This document shows positions 25,080 through 33,209 of a stretch of DNA of 54,624 nt, in pieces. The stretch is from JBFLYC01 sp040756735 (GTDB lineage: Bacteria > Bacillota > DSM-16504 > Desulfitibacterales > Desulfitibacteraceae): the NCBI GenBank assembly GCA_040756735.1, contig JBFLYC010000024.1, positions 1 through 54,624 of the forward strand, given 5' to 3'. The notes under the pieces are model-generated. The model saw only the letters and a list, made by a program, of their open reading frames with translations. It was not told where the DNA came from and did not search any database. Position numbers and translations under genes: made by a program. Each line of letters starts with the position of its first letter. The stretch's first letter is position 1.

Positions 25080-26249
25080 TTATTCAGCTAGGACCCATTT
25101 TCCTCCCTCACCCTTGAGCATGATAAAGTTGCTGTCTACCAGGGTTAGTTCCGGTGTAAAGGTAATAATACCGGATAGAGTGGGGAAATCTTTTGTACCG
25201 GCCAAGACCTCGCGTATTTTGTCAGTATCATCAACACTTCCTACCTTTTCAATGGCATCAAATAACAGCATTGTTGCATCATAGGACAGCCCAGAATATG
25301 GTCCAGGGGACTGGTTGTACTTGGCAGTATAGTTTTCTATGAAACTTTTAGCTGCCGGCAAGAAATCAACTATTGGAGGAGATGTACAGTAAACTCCTTC
25401 ACCTGCCTGCTGGGCAATCTCCAGGAGTTGCTCTGAACTGGAGCCGTCACCCACAACAATGTCTCCCTTATAGCCGCCCTGTCTGAGCTGCTTGATTAAG
25501 AGGGCGCCATCAGCATGATAAGCTGTCCAGTAAACCACATCTGCCCCTGCTGATCTAATCTTGGTTACCAGCGCTCCATAATCCTGCTCGCCCTTGTTTA
25601 CCACGTCATACGATACAACTTGATAGCCCTTTTCTTCCCAGTTCTTTTTAGTGAGCTGGGCCAGGTCCTCTGAGAAACCGTCTCCCTGGTGGACTAAAGC
25701 AAGCTTGGTAGCCCCCAACTTCTCAAACCACTGGGTAGCTTTTTCAGCCTGGTGATAACCAGGGCTGTTGATCTGGAAAGCCCAGCCTGGGTTTTCTTCT
25801 GCCAATCTGGTAGAGTTGGCTGCAGGCATAACCAGGGGAACCTTGGCATCAGCATAAATTTTCATGGTCGGCAGTGTGGCGCCTGAACAGTACCCGCCTA
25901 CAACTGCCACAACATCTGAGGAAACCAGCTTGCTGGCAGCAGCTGTTGCCATCTGCGGATCACAGCCGTCATCTCCTGTAGTAGTGACAACTTTCTTGCC
26001 AAGCAACCCACCCTTGGCATTAATCTCTTCCACTGCAAGCTTGATGGCGTTTTCCATATCCTTGCCATAAGTAGCTTCTGAACCTGTTGTAGGCACCATG
26101 ATCCCAATCAATAGTTCCCCATCAAACTTCGGTCCTTCTGCCGGAACCGGGTCCTCCTTCTTAGGCTCAGCCTTCTGGCCGCCACAAGCAACCAATGCCA
26201 AAGACAACAACAAGACTACAAGCAGTAAAACCCATCTCTTTTTACTCAT
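25080..26249 (-). CDS. livK: LIV-type substrate-binding lipoprotein
   Basis: 389 residues with a lipoprotein signal peptide: positively charged MSKKRW, a hydrophobic core and the lipobox LALVACGG (Cys near 22). The mature part is a type I periplasmic-binding fold (GIMVPTTGSEATYGKDM at the start). It is anchored outside the membrane and feeds LivHMGF. Its place between the 3-hydroxyproline dehydratase gene and the permeases suggests that it binds hydroxyproline isomers or proline-like compounds. Ligand specificity is inference. Confidence 0.92.
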   Translation of the reverse strand: MSKKRWVLLLVVLLLSLALVACGGQKAEPKKEDPVPAEGPKFDGELLIGIMVPTTGSEATYGKDMENAIKLAVEEINAKGGLLGKKVVTTTGDDGCDPQMATAAASKLVSSDVVAVVGGYCSGATLPTMKIYADAKVPLVMPAANSTRLAEENPGWAFQINSPGYHQAEKATQWFEKLGATKLALVHQGDGFSEDLAQLTKKNWEEKGYQVVSYDVVNKGEQDYGALVTKIRSAGADVVYWTAYHADGALLIKQLRQGGYKGDIVVGDGSSSEQLLEIAQQAGEGVYCTSPPIVDFLPAAKSFIENYTAKYNQSPGPYSGLSYDATMLLFDAIEKVGSVDDTDKIREVLAGTKDFPTLSGIITFTPELTLVDSNFIMLKGEGGKWVLAE

Positions 26250-26292
26250 TACATAACCTCCCCATAAATTTTTCTTTCTTTATATGTTTTTA

Positions 26293-27324
26293 TTAACCCC
26301 CGGTAATCCTGAAGCCTTCCGGCAGAGGATCATCGGGTTCAAGAACAAACTGATTGAAACCCATGATCTGCGCTGTCCCGCTTACTTCGGGAACAACGGC
26401 ATCAAAGGTGTGAACCTTAGTTAATTCTTTTATCCAACCCTCAAAAACAGTGTTGATAATACTCTTATTTTTGAGAACCATTCCCTCTTGTAAAACTCCC
26501 TTTTTATGTAAAAGGGCTACCCTGGCAGAAGTTCCAGTACCCGTAGGGGAACGGTCTATCTGGGCATCGGCAAATATTGTCACATTTTTGGATACCAAAT
26601 TGCCCCCTTCATCATCCACAACATCCTCGGTAATAATGGTCCCATAAATCCCTTGCAGCTCCGGCTCCAAGGGATGAACAACTTCCATCATTTCCATTAC
26701 CTGATACTTGATTTCCATTCCAAGTTTGACCAGGAAGTCTGTTTGCTCGGGTATCACCTGCAAACCTAATTTTTCAGCTTCAACAAATACGTAAAAAGCG
26801 CCCCCAAAAGCAATATCAACTGCAACATTACCAACACCTTTTACCGGCACTTCCACGCTTTCTGCAAATACAAAGGATGGTACATTATGAAAACTGACTC
26901 TTTCAACTTTACTGTCCTTCATATGTGCAAATGCTGTCACTCTGCCTGCAGGAGTGTCAATTTTTATCTCCCGCCTGGCTGCTCCAGGATTTTCTTCAAT
27001 TATGCCTGTCTCCACAGCCACCTTTGTGATAGCAATGATGCCATGACCGCACATGGTGCTGTACCCTTCATTGTGCATGAAAAGCACGCCGAAATCTCCA
27101 TCATCTGTAGCAGGTGGCGTCACCAGGCATCCATACATCCCGCTGTGACCTCTAGGTTCTAACATTAAAAACTTGCGAAGATAATCATAATTGTCTTTTA
27201 CATACCGCCGTTTCTCAAGGATTGTGCTGCCTTTAACAGGAGGAAAACCAGTAGTGATTATCCTCAAGGCCTCACCCGCTGTGTGCGCATCAACGGTACC
27301 AATCATGCGGGAAAACTGCAGCAT
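26293..27324 (-). CDS. trans-3-hydroxy-L-proline dehydratase (proline racemase family)
   Basis: 343 residues of the proline racemase superfamily. The two catalytic positions decide the subgroup: Cys92 in MCGHG and Thr261 in DRSPTGTG. Racemases and 4-hydroxyproline 2-epimerases have Cys at both; Cys plus Thr is the signature of trans-3-hydroxy-L-proline dehydratases, which yield delta1-pyrroline-2-carboxylate. The next gene upstream fits a reductase for that product. It lies in the same operon as the LIV importer and hypD. Activity is inferred from residues and context. Confidence 0.85.
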   Translation of the reverse strand: MLQFSRMIGTVDAHTAGEALRIITTGFPPVKGSTILEKRRYVKDNYDYLRKFLMLEPRGHSGMYGCLVTPPATDDGDFGVLFMHNEGYSTMCGHGIIAITKVAVETGIIEENPGAARREIKIDTPAGRVTAFAHMKDSKVERVSFHNVPSFVFAESVEVPVKGVGNVAVDIAFGGAFYVFVEAEKLGLQVIPEQTDFLVKLGMEIKYQVMEMMEVVHPLEPELQGIYGTIITEDVVDDEGGNLVSKNVTIFADAQIDRSPTGTGTSARVALLHKKGVLQEGMVLKNKSIINTVFEGWIKELTKVHTFDAVVPEVSGTAQIMGFNQFVLEPDDPLPEGFRITGG

Positions 27325-27391
27325 ATCATTCTCCTCACCTTCACTTACACTTGCAATTATAAACTCATTATACTCTTTGTCCCACCACCTT

Positions 27392-28360
27392 TCATAGAAG
27401 CAAATTTTTTCCTAATCCCCTTTCCCTTGCTCTTTCATAAATTACCTGGGAAACCACCAGGTCAAAAAGAGCCATCCCAACTGACTTAAACAGTGTCGTA
27501 TCTTGCTTAACAGCTTCCTTGTCGCCTTCTTGCATCATGTAACTGCCCAGGGTCTGAATTTGCTCCCCGGTTATCCACTTTTGCGCCAAGGGGTAAGACA
27601 CATCTCCTGATTCCTCAACTGCATATTCTGTATCTACATATACCTTGTTGATCATCCTGTATAATGTTTCAGGAAATTCCCTGACATCAGGCTTGAAAGA
27701 GCCTATGCCAACAAAATGCTTTCCTTTAAGCAAAGTATGTTGCTCAGGAAGTACAGGGTCGCTTGCCGTGGTAACCGTAATAACTATCTCTGAATTTTCT
27801 AATAGATCCTCCACAGATTTTACAACCAGAGTATTTACTCCAGGAAGATGCTCCTTAATTTTCTTCTCAAATGTTAAACCAGCCTGCCTGTTAATATCAA
27901 AGATATAGAGGTCAGTCAAATTTCTGACTGTTGATGAAGACATGACCTGATAAAAAGCCTGAACTCCTGCTCCAACAATACCAAGTCTTGAAGCCTTGTC
28001 AGGGGCCAGGTATTTTACGCTCACTGCACCCACGGCCCCGGTGCGCAGCGCTGTCAGGATTCTGCCATTTATCAAAGCAAGGGGCTCGCCATTATGCAGG
28101 TCATTTAAAACAACAACCCCATTGATCACCGGTATGTCAGTACCAGCATTGTGCGGGTAAACTGTAACCAGCTTTGTACTAAAATAGTCCTTGCCAAAGC
28201 ACGGCATAAGCAGCAGGCAATTCTTCCCATGATCAATATGCATCCTATGGGGCATATTAAATTCCTTCTTTTCATACATGAAAAAACTTTCTTCAATTGC
28301 TTGGACAATATCGTAATAAGCTACACAGTTTAATACGTCTTTCTCAGATATAAATAGCAT
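27392..28360 (-). CDS. Ornithine cyclodeaminase-family delta1-pyrroline-2-carboxylate reductase
   Basis: 322 residues from ATG 28360 (a second ATG six codons upstream is possible). It belongs to the ornithine cyclodeaminase/mu-crystallin family: GRILTALRTGAVGAVSVKYL, and the NAD(P)-binding GIVGAGVQAFYQV. Members beside 3-hydroxyproline dehydratases reduce delta1-pyrroline-2-carboxylate to L-proline. Here both a trans-3-type dehydratase and an aconitase X sit in the same cluster, each producing that imine. Other family reactions (ornithine cyclodeaminase, alanine dehydrogenase) are possible but less fitting. Confidence 0.8.
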   Translation of the reverse strand: MLFISEKDVLNCVAYYDIVQAIEESFFMYEKKEFNMPHRMHIDHGKNCLLLMPCFGKDYFSTKLVTVYPHNAGTDIPVINGVVVLNDLHNGEPLALINGRILTALRTGAVGAVSVKYLAPDKASRLGIVGAGVQAFYQVMSSSTVRNLTDLYIFDINRQAGLTFEKKIKEHLPGVNTLVVKSVEDLLENSEIVITVTTASDPVLPEQHTLLKGKHFVGIGSFKPDVREFPETLYRMINKVYVDTEYAVEESGDVSYPLAQKWITGEQIQTLGSYMMQEGDKEAVKQDTTLFKSVGMALFDLVVSQVIYERARERGLGKNLLL

Positions 28361-28385
28361 GTCTATAATCCCTTTCATATAAAAA

Positions 28386-28421
28386 TCAGGCGTTTAAGAG
28401 TCACCCGATGATGACTCCTGA
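28386..28421 (-). terminator. Terminator or attenuator just before the reductase gene
   Basis: On the minus strand TCAGG ... CCTGA encloses an inner stem GAGTCA/TGACTC and is followed by TTTTTAT, only about 20 nt before the reductase start. It may end the transcript of the MauE-like gene or act as an attenuator: a possible -10 box TATACT lies upstream of it, which would put the hairpin in the leader. Confidence 0.5.
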
Positions 28422-28506
28422 CCTTTTAAGATTTAAGCTATTTATGTTTAGTATAACTTAACAAAATGCACATATTTTTTATTAGAATAAACAGCATGCA
28501 GTTATA

Positions 28507-28950
28507 TTAGTATTCTAGATAAGGCTGCATTTTCCTCTTTTCTAATGATTCTTTTCTGTACGTCAAATAAAACACCAACCCGGCCAATATAGTTATCGAG
28601 AAGTCCCGAGCCACATGGTACACACCCACCAGTTCCTCCCCCTTAAATCCAAAACAACCGCAGCCAAAGGGAAGCGCTTGTCCGTAGTTTACAACCATTA
28701 AGCTAAAAAAGAACAGGGACATAACAGTAAGCAGCCCGCTGCTGTAAAGGGTTTTCCAGTTCATGAGCACTGAGAGAGCTGCTATTATCTGTATCCAGGG
28801 GACTACAATGGCTAGTCCAAGGGCGATACTGTCTGGAATAGGAAAATAGTTTTGAAGCACTGCTTGAAACAACATGGGTTCAAAAACCTTGCTGCCCCCG
28901 GCATACAAATAAATCAGGGCAAGAAGAACCCTCAACACAACTAGTATCAT
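28507..28950 (-). CDS. MauE/DoxX-like membrane protein
   Basis: 147 residues, four membrane helices. The motif LPFGCGCFGFKGEELV, with two Cys on the outer side between helices 3 and 4, is typical of MauE-type proteins, which supply reducing power to disulfide exchange outside the membrane (as in methylamine dehydrogenase maturation). The start overlaps the stop of a membrane-anchored thioredoxin by 4 bp, so the two are a coupled redox pair. Its reason for lying in a hydroxyproline cluster is unknown. Confidence 0.75.
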   Translation of the reverse strand: MILVVLRVLLALIYLYAGGSKVFEPMLFQAVLQNYFPIPDSIALGLAIVVPWIQIIAALSVLMNWKTLYSSGLLTVMSLFFFSLMVVNYGQALPFGCGCFGFKGEELVGVYHVARDFSITILAGLVFYLTYRKESLEKRKMQPYLEY

Positions 28951-29369
28951 TTTTTCCCACCTGTTTCTGAAAAAAATTGGATATATACATCTGCACTGTT
29001 GGGCGAACCGGCACGCCCTCCTGTAACCTGTCCCTGTTCAAACCGCAGGACAACAGGTACACCTGGGAGATTGTGCTGCTGTTTATAAGTATCATAAACT
29101 TCCCTGTTTTCAGAGATGTTTAACTTATAAAGGTTAACCTTGATTTTCTTTACTGCTTCAATGATTTTCGGTTCCGCTTTCAGGCATTCGCTGCACGTGG
29201 GGGAATAAAAATATACATAAAACAGGTCTTTTTCCTCGAGAAGCTTGTAAAAACTATCAGCGCTAATATCCTTGTCTTCCAGGTAAGTCCTCTGCCCGCT
29301 CTGCCAGACATAAATACCGGTAGACAACAGCAATCCTGCAACAAATATTATAATAAACAATTTTTTCAT
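28947..29369 (-). CDS. Membrane-anchored thioredoxin-like protein
   Basis: 140 residues: one N-terminal hydrophobic segment (residues 4-22) that anchors the domain outside the cell, then a thioredoxin fold with the redox pair Cys59-Ser-Glu-Cys62 in SPTCSECLKAEP and the cis-Pro loop GVPVVLRF. It is probably an extracytoplasmic disulfide reductase or isomerase, re-reduced or oxidised by the MauE-like protein coupled to it. Confidence 0.85.
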   Translation of the reverse strand: MKKLFIIIFVAGLLLSTGIYVWQSGQRTYLEDKDISADSFYKLLEEKDLFYVYFYSPTCSECLKAEPKIIEAVKKIKVNLYKLNISENREVYDTYKQQHNLPGVPVVLRFEQGQVTGGRAGSPNSADVYIQFFSETGGKK

Positions 29370-29423
29370 GACATCATCCCTATGTAATTTTTTAATTATA
29401 TTAATATCTTGACACTTGATCTA

Positions 29424-29837
29424 CTAACAAAGGACTATTTGCCCATTGCTAATTTTTACAAAACCCCCGGAGGACAGTTTATGGAAGTCCTCGTCAGTGA
29501 TGCTGACAATGGGCAGATTCCAGCCGAACACCACCTGGGCCACAATTGCTCCCACAACCAAAATTTTTTCGCTTTCCACATTAATGATGGCCTTAGGAGC
29601 AGCGTCCTGCCTCAATGCTTCTAAAATGACTCCTGCAGTACTGCTGGATCCCTTTCCTCTAGGGTAAGCAAAAATTTTGCCTTTTAAATCCGCCCCATAA
29701 ACATCGCTTTTAGGGTCCACCACTTGACCCTTCTTAAAATCAAAGCCTCCAAAAAAGCTAAAAGCCTGCCGGGAAACAACCGCTTCTCCCTCTGCTTCCC
29801 CTTCTACAACAGTATTGGCCTTTATTATGCAGGACAT
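29424..29837 (-). CDS. Aconitase X small subunit (swivelling domain, DUF126)
   Basis: 137 residues of the DUF126 swivel domain: VVEGEAEGEAVVS, then the active-site loop PRGKGSSSTAGVILEAL, whose Ser cluster contributes the catalytic Ser in aconitase X enzymes. It forms one enzyme with the large subunit encoded 204 bp upstream. In bacteria type II aconitase X acts as cis-3-hydroxy-L-proline dehydratase; in archaea the homologue dehydrates mevalonate 5-phosphate. The cluster favours the former. GGGAGG precedes the ATG. Confidence 0.85.
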   Translation of the reverse strand: MSCIIKANTVVEGEAEGEAVVSRQAFSFFGGFDFKKGQVVDPKSDVYGADLKGKIFAYPRGKGSSSTAGVILEALRQDAAPKAIINVESEKILVVGAIVAQVVFGWNLPIVSITDEDFHKLSSGGFVKISNGQIVLC

Positions 29838-30041
29838 GGTTAAAGCCTCCCGGTTCCTCCAACGCTACTAAAAAACGCCCTAAGATGTACATGCTTACCT
29901 AACATGCCATATAGAGCGCCGTTGCCCTTGCTAAAAGAATGCTGCTTGGTGCTACTTTATGCTTGTTCACCCTTGTTTATGCCTGTTTAAATTTCGCCAA
30001 AACTTCTCAGATTCCTTTTAACACTGCTGTTTTTTTTTGCA

Positions 30042-31265
30042 CTACTTCACCATGGTCCTAATACACACCTCAAGGCTAGCAAATACTGCTTTTAATCCTG
30101 TCCGGGCGGGTATATAATGGGCATATTTGGCAGAATTTGTCATCACAGTTTTAAGATTCCAAGAGCGCAGGTCTGTATTGATAAAACATGTATCTTTAAA
30201 AATTTTTATACCCCTGGCCTTTAGAGCAGGCACAACTCCTTTTAAGGTAAGCCAGTGATTGACGGCCCTACTGGTATAAATCCACAGTTCTTTGTCTTCT
30301 CTGATCTTTTTGTCTTCCAGCATCGCTGCAATTTGCATGATTTCAGGAGCAGACGCATGGGGACACCCAATAAGTACAGCATCAACTTCACCCTCCTTAG
30401 CGCTTGAAAGCTGCTCCCTGGTCCTGCTGATCATTTCTTTGGTGACTGTAATTTGCTCGCCTGGCTTTTTACCATGAAAGGCAGTTTTTTCATCAGGGGC
30501 TTCCGGAGTAATACCCGTCATGTGAAAGAAAGCAACAGCCCCGGAAGAAGCTGCAGCTGCACAAAAGGCCTTCAGGTGGTCTCCTGTGATCCACCGGGGC
30601 AGCCCCCTTATTACCGGTATCTTATCCTGCACCAGATCTCCAATTAAATAGCCCAGTACTGCGAAATAATCTGCTGCATCTTGCACAGGCAAATTGCTGC
30701 AGTCAACCAGCACCTGACCTGCTCTATTGTCGGTCTTATGCAGGCCAAAGTAAGGAACCCTGCCTGTTATGGCACAGCAGATATCAGTATAGTCCCCATA
30801 CCTCTCCGTCCTGGCCCCTATCACAGAATTTGCATATAAAATAGCATTAGATTCAGCCCAGGCTATTTGCTCCCCAAAACGGGGAATAAGGCCCGCCTGA
30901 TACGGGGCACACGTCCAGGTGGGGATTGCCCCCATACCCAGGTACGCCCTTTCCATGCGAGTATTCTTATGGGCGAATTCAGGATCAACGCCATGTTCCT
31001 GCCAATCATCTATATCCCGCGAAGTTGCATTCAAACTTGTGGGAACCTTTACCCTTGCGCCAAGACAATGCAGTTTTTCTGCAAAATCAAGGCCGGCTTC
31101 TCCCACTGCGGCATACAAACACCCGTCAATATGAGCCTTAGAAATGGGGATTAATTCATCAGCCCCATACAAATCTCCCAGCCTGGTAATAATCTCCATG
31201 GCCAATTGGCTCCCCTTACCCTCTTTACCTGCCAGCAAATCTTCTTCATATCTGCTTAGTTTCAT
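30042..31265 (-). CDS. Aconitase X large (catalytic) subunit, probable cis-3-hydroxy-L-proline dehydratase
   Basis: 407 residues. Family motifs: ISKAHIDGCLYAAVGEAG, TCAPYQAGLIPRFGEQIAWA, SNAILYANSVIGARTERYGD and LIGCPHAS; the Cys residues are candidates for the Fe-S cluster. With the DUF126 subunit it should dehydrate cis-3-hydroxy-L-proline to delta1-pyrroline-2-carboxylate, which the reductase at 27392 can turn into proline. The ATG overlaps (ATGA) the stop of a 21-codon remnant of a FAD subunit. The gap to the small subunit contains no gene. Confidence 0.82.
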   Translation of the reverse strand: MKLSRYEEDLLAGKEGKGSQLAMEIITRLGDLYGADELIPISKAHIDGCLYAAVGEAGLDFAEKLHCLGARVKVPTSLNATSRDIDDWQEHGVDPEFAHKNTRMERAYLGMGAIPTWTCAPYQAGLIPRFGEQIAWAESNAILYANSVIGARTERYGDYTDICCAITGRVPYFGLHKTDNRAGQVLVDCSNLPVQDAADYFAVLGYLIGDLVQDKIPVIRGLPRWITGDHLKAFCAAAASSGAVAFFHMTGITPEAPDEKTAFHGKKPGEQITVTKEMISRTREQLSSAKEGEVDAVLIGCPHASAPEIMQIAAMLEDKKIREDKELWIYTSRAVNHWLTLKGVVPALKARGIKIFKDTCFINTDLRSWNLKTVMTNSAKYAHYIPARTGLKAVFASLEVCIRTMVK

Positions 31266-31327
31266 AACAGTCCCATACCTATTAACCCGCCGCCTATTAC
31301 CACACAGTCAGCGGCCTTATTCATCAT
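31262..31327 (-). pseudogene. Stub of a DAO-type FAD subunit (beta subunit of an amine dehydrogenase)
   Basis: 21 codons from ATG 31327: NKAADCVVIGGGLIGMGLL and stop. VVIGGGLIG is the dinucleotide-binding start of glycine/D-amino-acid oxidase-type proteins, such as HcnC or the beta subunit of proline dehydrogenase complexes. The remaining 350 or so codons are missing, and the stub stop overlaps the aconitase X ATG. The other four subunits of such a complex lie directly upstream in the usual order. A deletion removed the substrate-oxidising subunit. Confidence 0.7.
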
Positions 31328-31589
31328 CAATCCCTCCCAAAACCGCAAAGGTGGTGGGTCTTACCGGAGCCCTTTTCCTGCAGAGCCGTACTTCAGCCGG
31401 TTTTTGTCCGGTTTGGGCACAAAGTATCTGGGCCATTAACTTCTGGCAGGTTCTCCCCTGACAGAGTCCCATGCCTGCCCGTGTACGCCTCTTAATTCCC
31501 GTAAGAGTCCTGGCCCCATCTTCTATGGCATCAATAATCTCCTCGTATGATACCTCCTCACACCGGCAGACCAATCTCTTTTCGCTCAT
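31317..31589 (-). CDS. BFD-like [2Fe-2S] subunit of the amine dehydrogenase
   Basis: 90 residues from ATG 31589, 1 bp after the stop of the ferredoxin gene. Motif LVCRCEEV ... RAGMGLCQGRTCQ matches the BFD-like [2Fe-2S] domain. In proline and D-hydroxyproline dehydrogenase complexes this subunit passes electrons between flavins. Its 3' end overlaps the start of the FAD-subunit stub. Confidence 0.85.
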   Translation of the reverse strand: MSEKRLVCRCEEVSYEEIIDAIEDGARTLTGIKRRTRAGMGLCQGRTCQKLMAQILCAQTGQKPAEVRLCRKRAPVRPTTFAVLGGIDDE

Positions 31590-31590
31590 C

Positions 31591-32103
31591 CTACAATCCT
31601 CCATTGAGCCGCTTGATGCCCCTGACTTCATCTGCATATTCTTTAGGAATGGCAATGGTGATAACAGGAGTTCCCTCGTTTTTCTTGGAGTTATTAATCC
31701 TCAGCACCCTGCCCCTGCAGACTTCCTCACCTGCCCTGTTCACAGCGTAAACTTCCTGACCTTTTTCGGGCAGTGGATGGTACTCATGGGGAAAACTCAC
31801 TGCAGCTTCAGTTTGGTTATAAGTTTTATCAATGACAAAGACAGCCAGGCCCGAGCACTGGGCAATGCACAAGCCGCAGCCGGTACAAAGCTCTTCCTTT
31901 AAAACCGGAATATTGGTGATAGGCTCTCCAACTACAAGGGCTCCTGTTTTACAAGCTGCCTCACATGGATTACAGGGAATTTCCTGAACACACTCAACCA
32001 CTGCCACCGGCCCCCTGGCAAATCTCTCCTCGGTTGGATAACCGCATATCTCTTTAATTTCTTCTATTGAAGGATAACCATTAATCAAAACATTCTTAGC
32101 CAT
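31591..32103 (-). CDS. 4Fe-4S ferredoxin-type subunit
   Basis: 170 residues with two cluster-binding segments, CVQEIPCNPCEAACKTGA and CTGCGLCIAQCSG, and a C-terminal beta-rich part (EVYAVNRAGEEVCRGRV). It is a typical electron-transfer subunit of the multisubunit proline/hydroxyproline dehydrogenase type. It lies 2 bp after the FAD subunit gene. Confidence 0.85.
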   Translation of the reverse strand: MAKNVLINGYPSIEEIKEICGYPTEERFARGPVAVVECVQEIPCNPCEAACKTGALVVGEPITNIPVLKEELCTGCGLCIAQCSGLAVFVIDKTYNQTEAAVSFPHEYHPLPEKGQEVYAVNRAGEEVCRGRVLRINNSKKNEGTPVITIAIPKEYADEVRGIKRLNGGL

Positions 32104-32105
32104 TT

Positions 32106-33209
32106 TTATATCCCCCTTCCCAGCGCTCTTTCCTTGGCAGCCTGCCTCTTTGCGCCAAAGGGCCCCTGCCGAAGTGCAGCTAGCCTCTTTCTGATTTCTT
32201 CTTTGCGTAAAAAGGCCTCGCCAGGAGTAATGTAACCAAGGGCTTCAGCCATGGCCGTGCCTGCCAGCCTGCCTTCATCCATGGCAGTATTAGCTTCCTC
32301 CACTCCTGCAATGTCCCCTGCCACATAAATTCCAGGTACCGAAGATTCCATGTTATCATCATGTCTAGGCATCCAGCCGCCTAATTCTGGGATAAAATCA
32401 AACTCCAAATCATGCATCCAGGCAAGCTCAGCAAGGGGACGCAAGCCTACAGCCAGACAGATGGTATCCACGTCAAGGGCCTTTTCGCTTCCGGGGATTG
32501 GCTGCCAGTTTTCATCTACTTTGGCTATGACAGCCCTTGTTACCTGCTCATCTCCTTCAGCCTTGACAATGGTATGGGCCAAATAAAAGGGAACACCGGC
32601 TCTTTTTACCTTGGCAGCATGTACACCATAGCCGCCTATCTTGTTCATACCCTCAACTATGCCGACCACGTCAGCGCCTGCTTGCATGAGCTGGTAGCTG
32701 ACAATTAAACCCACATTGCCCGAACCCACCATCAGGACCCTTTTACCGGGCAAAACCCTGTGAACATTGATAAAAGTTTGAGCAGCCCCTGCGCTCATAA
32801 CCCCTGGAAGGGTCCATCCCGGAAAATTAATGGCATTTTCTGAAGCCCCGCAGGCCAGCAGTATTTTCTGCGCGTGGACAACCTCTGTTTTTCTCACACC
32901 TCCGTTTTCTCTAACAATTGCAACCTTTTTATCCTTAAATAGGCCTATGGCCGCGCTGTTCAACCAGACTTCCACACCAGCCTTCTCATTCTCATCCAGG
33001 AGCGCCTCGCCTATCTTAAATCCCCTGATACCGGCATTATGCTCCCTGGAACCAAAAAATTTGTGTATCTGTTTAAAAAGCTGTCCCCCAGGCTTTTTAT
33101 TTTCATCCACCAACAAAACTTCCGCTCCGGCTTTTGCAGACTCAATGGCCGCAGCCAGTCCGGCCGGGCCTCCACCTACCACTACAACTTCCTTTTTAAA
33201 CACCTGCAT
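32106..33209 (-). CDS. FAD-dependent alpha subunit (HcnB-like) of an amine dehydrogenase
   Basis: About 367 residues from ATG 33209, behind GGAGAAGGAG. It has two Rossmann motifs: VVVGGGPAGLAAAIESAKAG for FAD near the start, and VLMVGSGNVGLIVSY for NAD(P) in the middle; IYVAGDIAGVEEANTAMDEG is the second FAD motif. It resembles HcnB and the alpha subunit of archaeal and bacterial proline dehydrogenase complexes. The start overlaps the upstream [2Fe-2S] gene by 14 bp. Confidence 0.88.
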   Translation of the reverse strand: MQVFKKEVVVVGGGPAGLAAAIESAKAGAEVLLVDENKKPGGQLFKQIHKFFGSREHNAGIRGFKIGEALLDENEKAGVEVWLNSAAIGLFKDKKVAIVRENGGVRKTEVVHAQKILLACGASENAINFPGWTLPGVMSAGAAQTFINVHRVLPGKRVLMVGSGNVGLIVSYQLMQAGADVVGIVEGMNKIGGYGVHAAKVKRAGVPFYLAHTIVKAEGDEQVTRAVIAKVDENWQPIPGSEKALDVDTICLAVGLRPLAELAWMHDLEFDFIPELGGWMPRHDDNMESSVPGIYVAGDIAGVEEANTAMDEGRLAGTAMAEALGYITPGEAFLRKEEIRKRLAALRQGPFGAKRQAAKERALGRGI

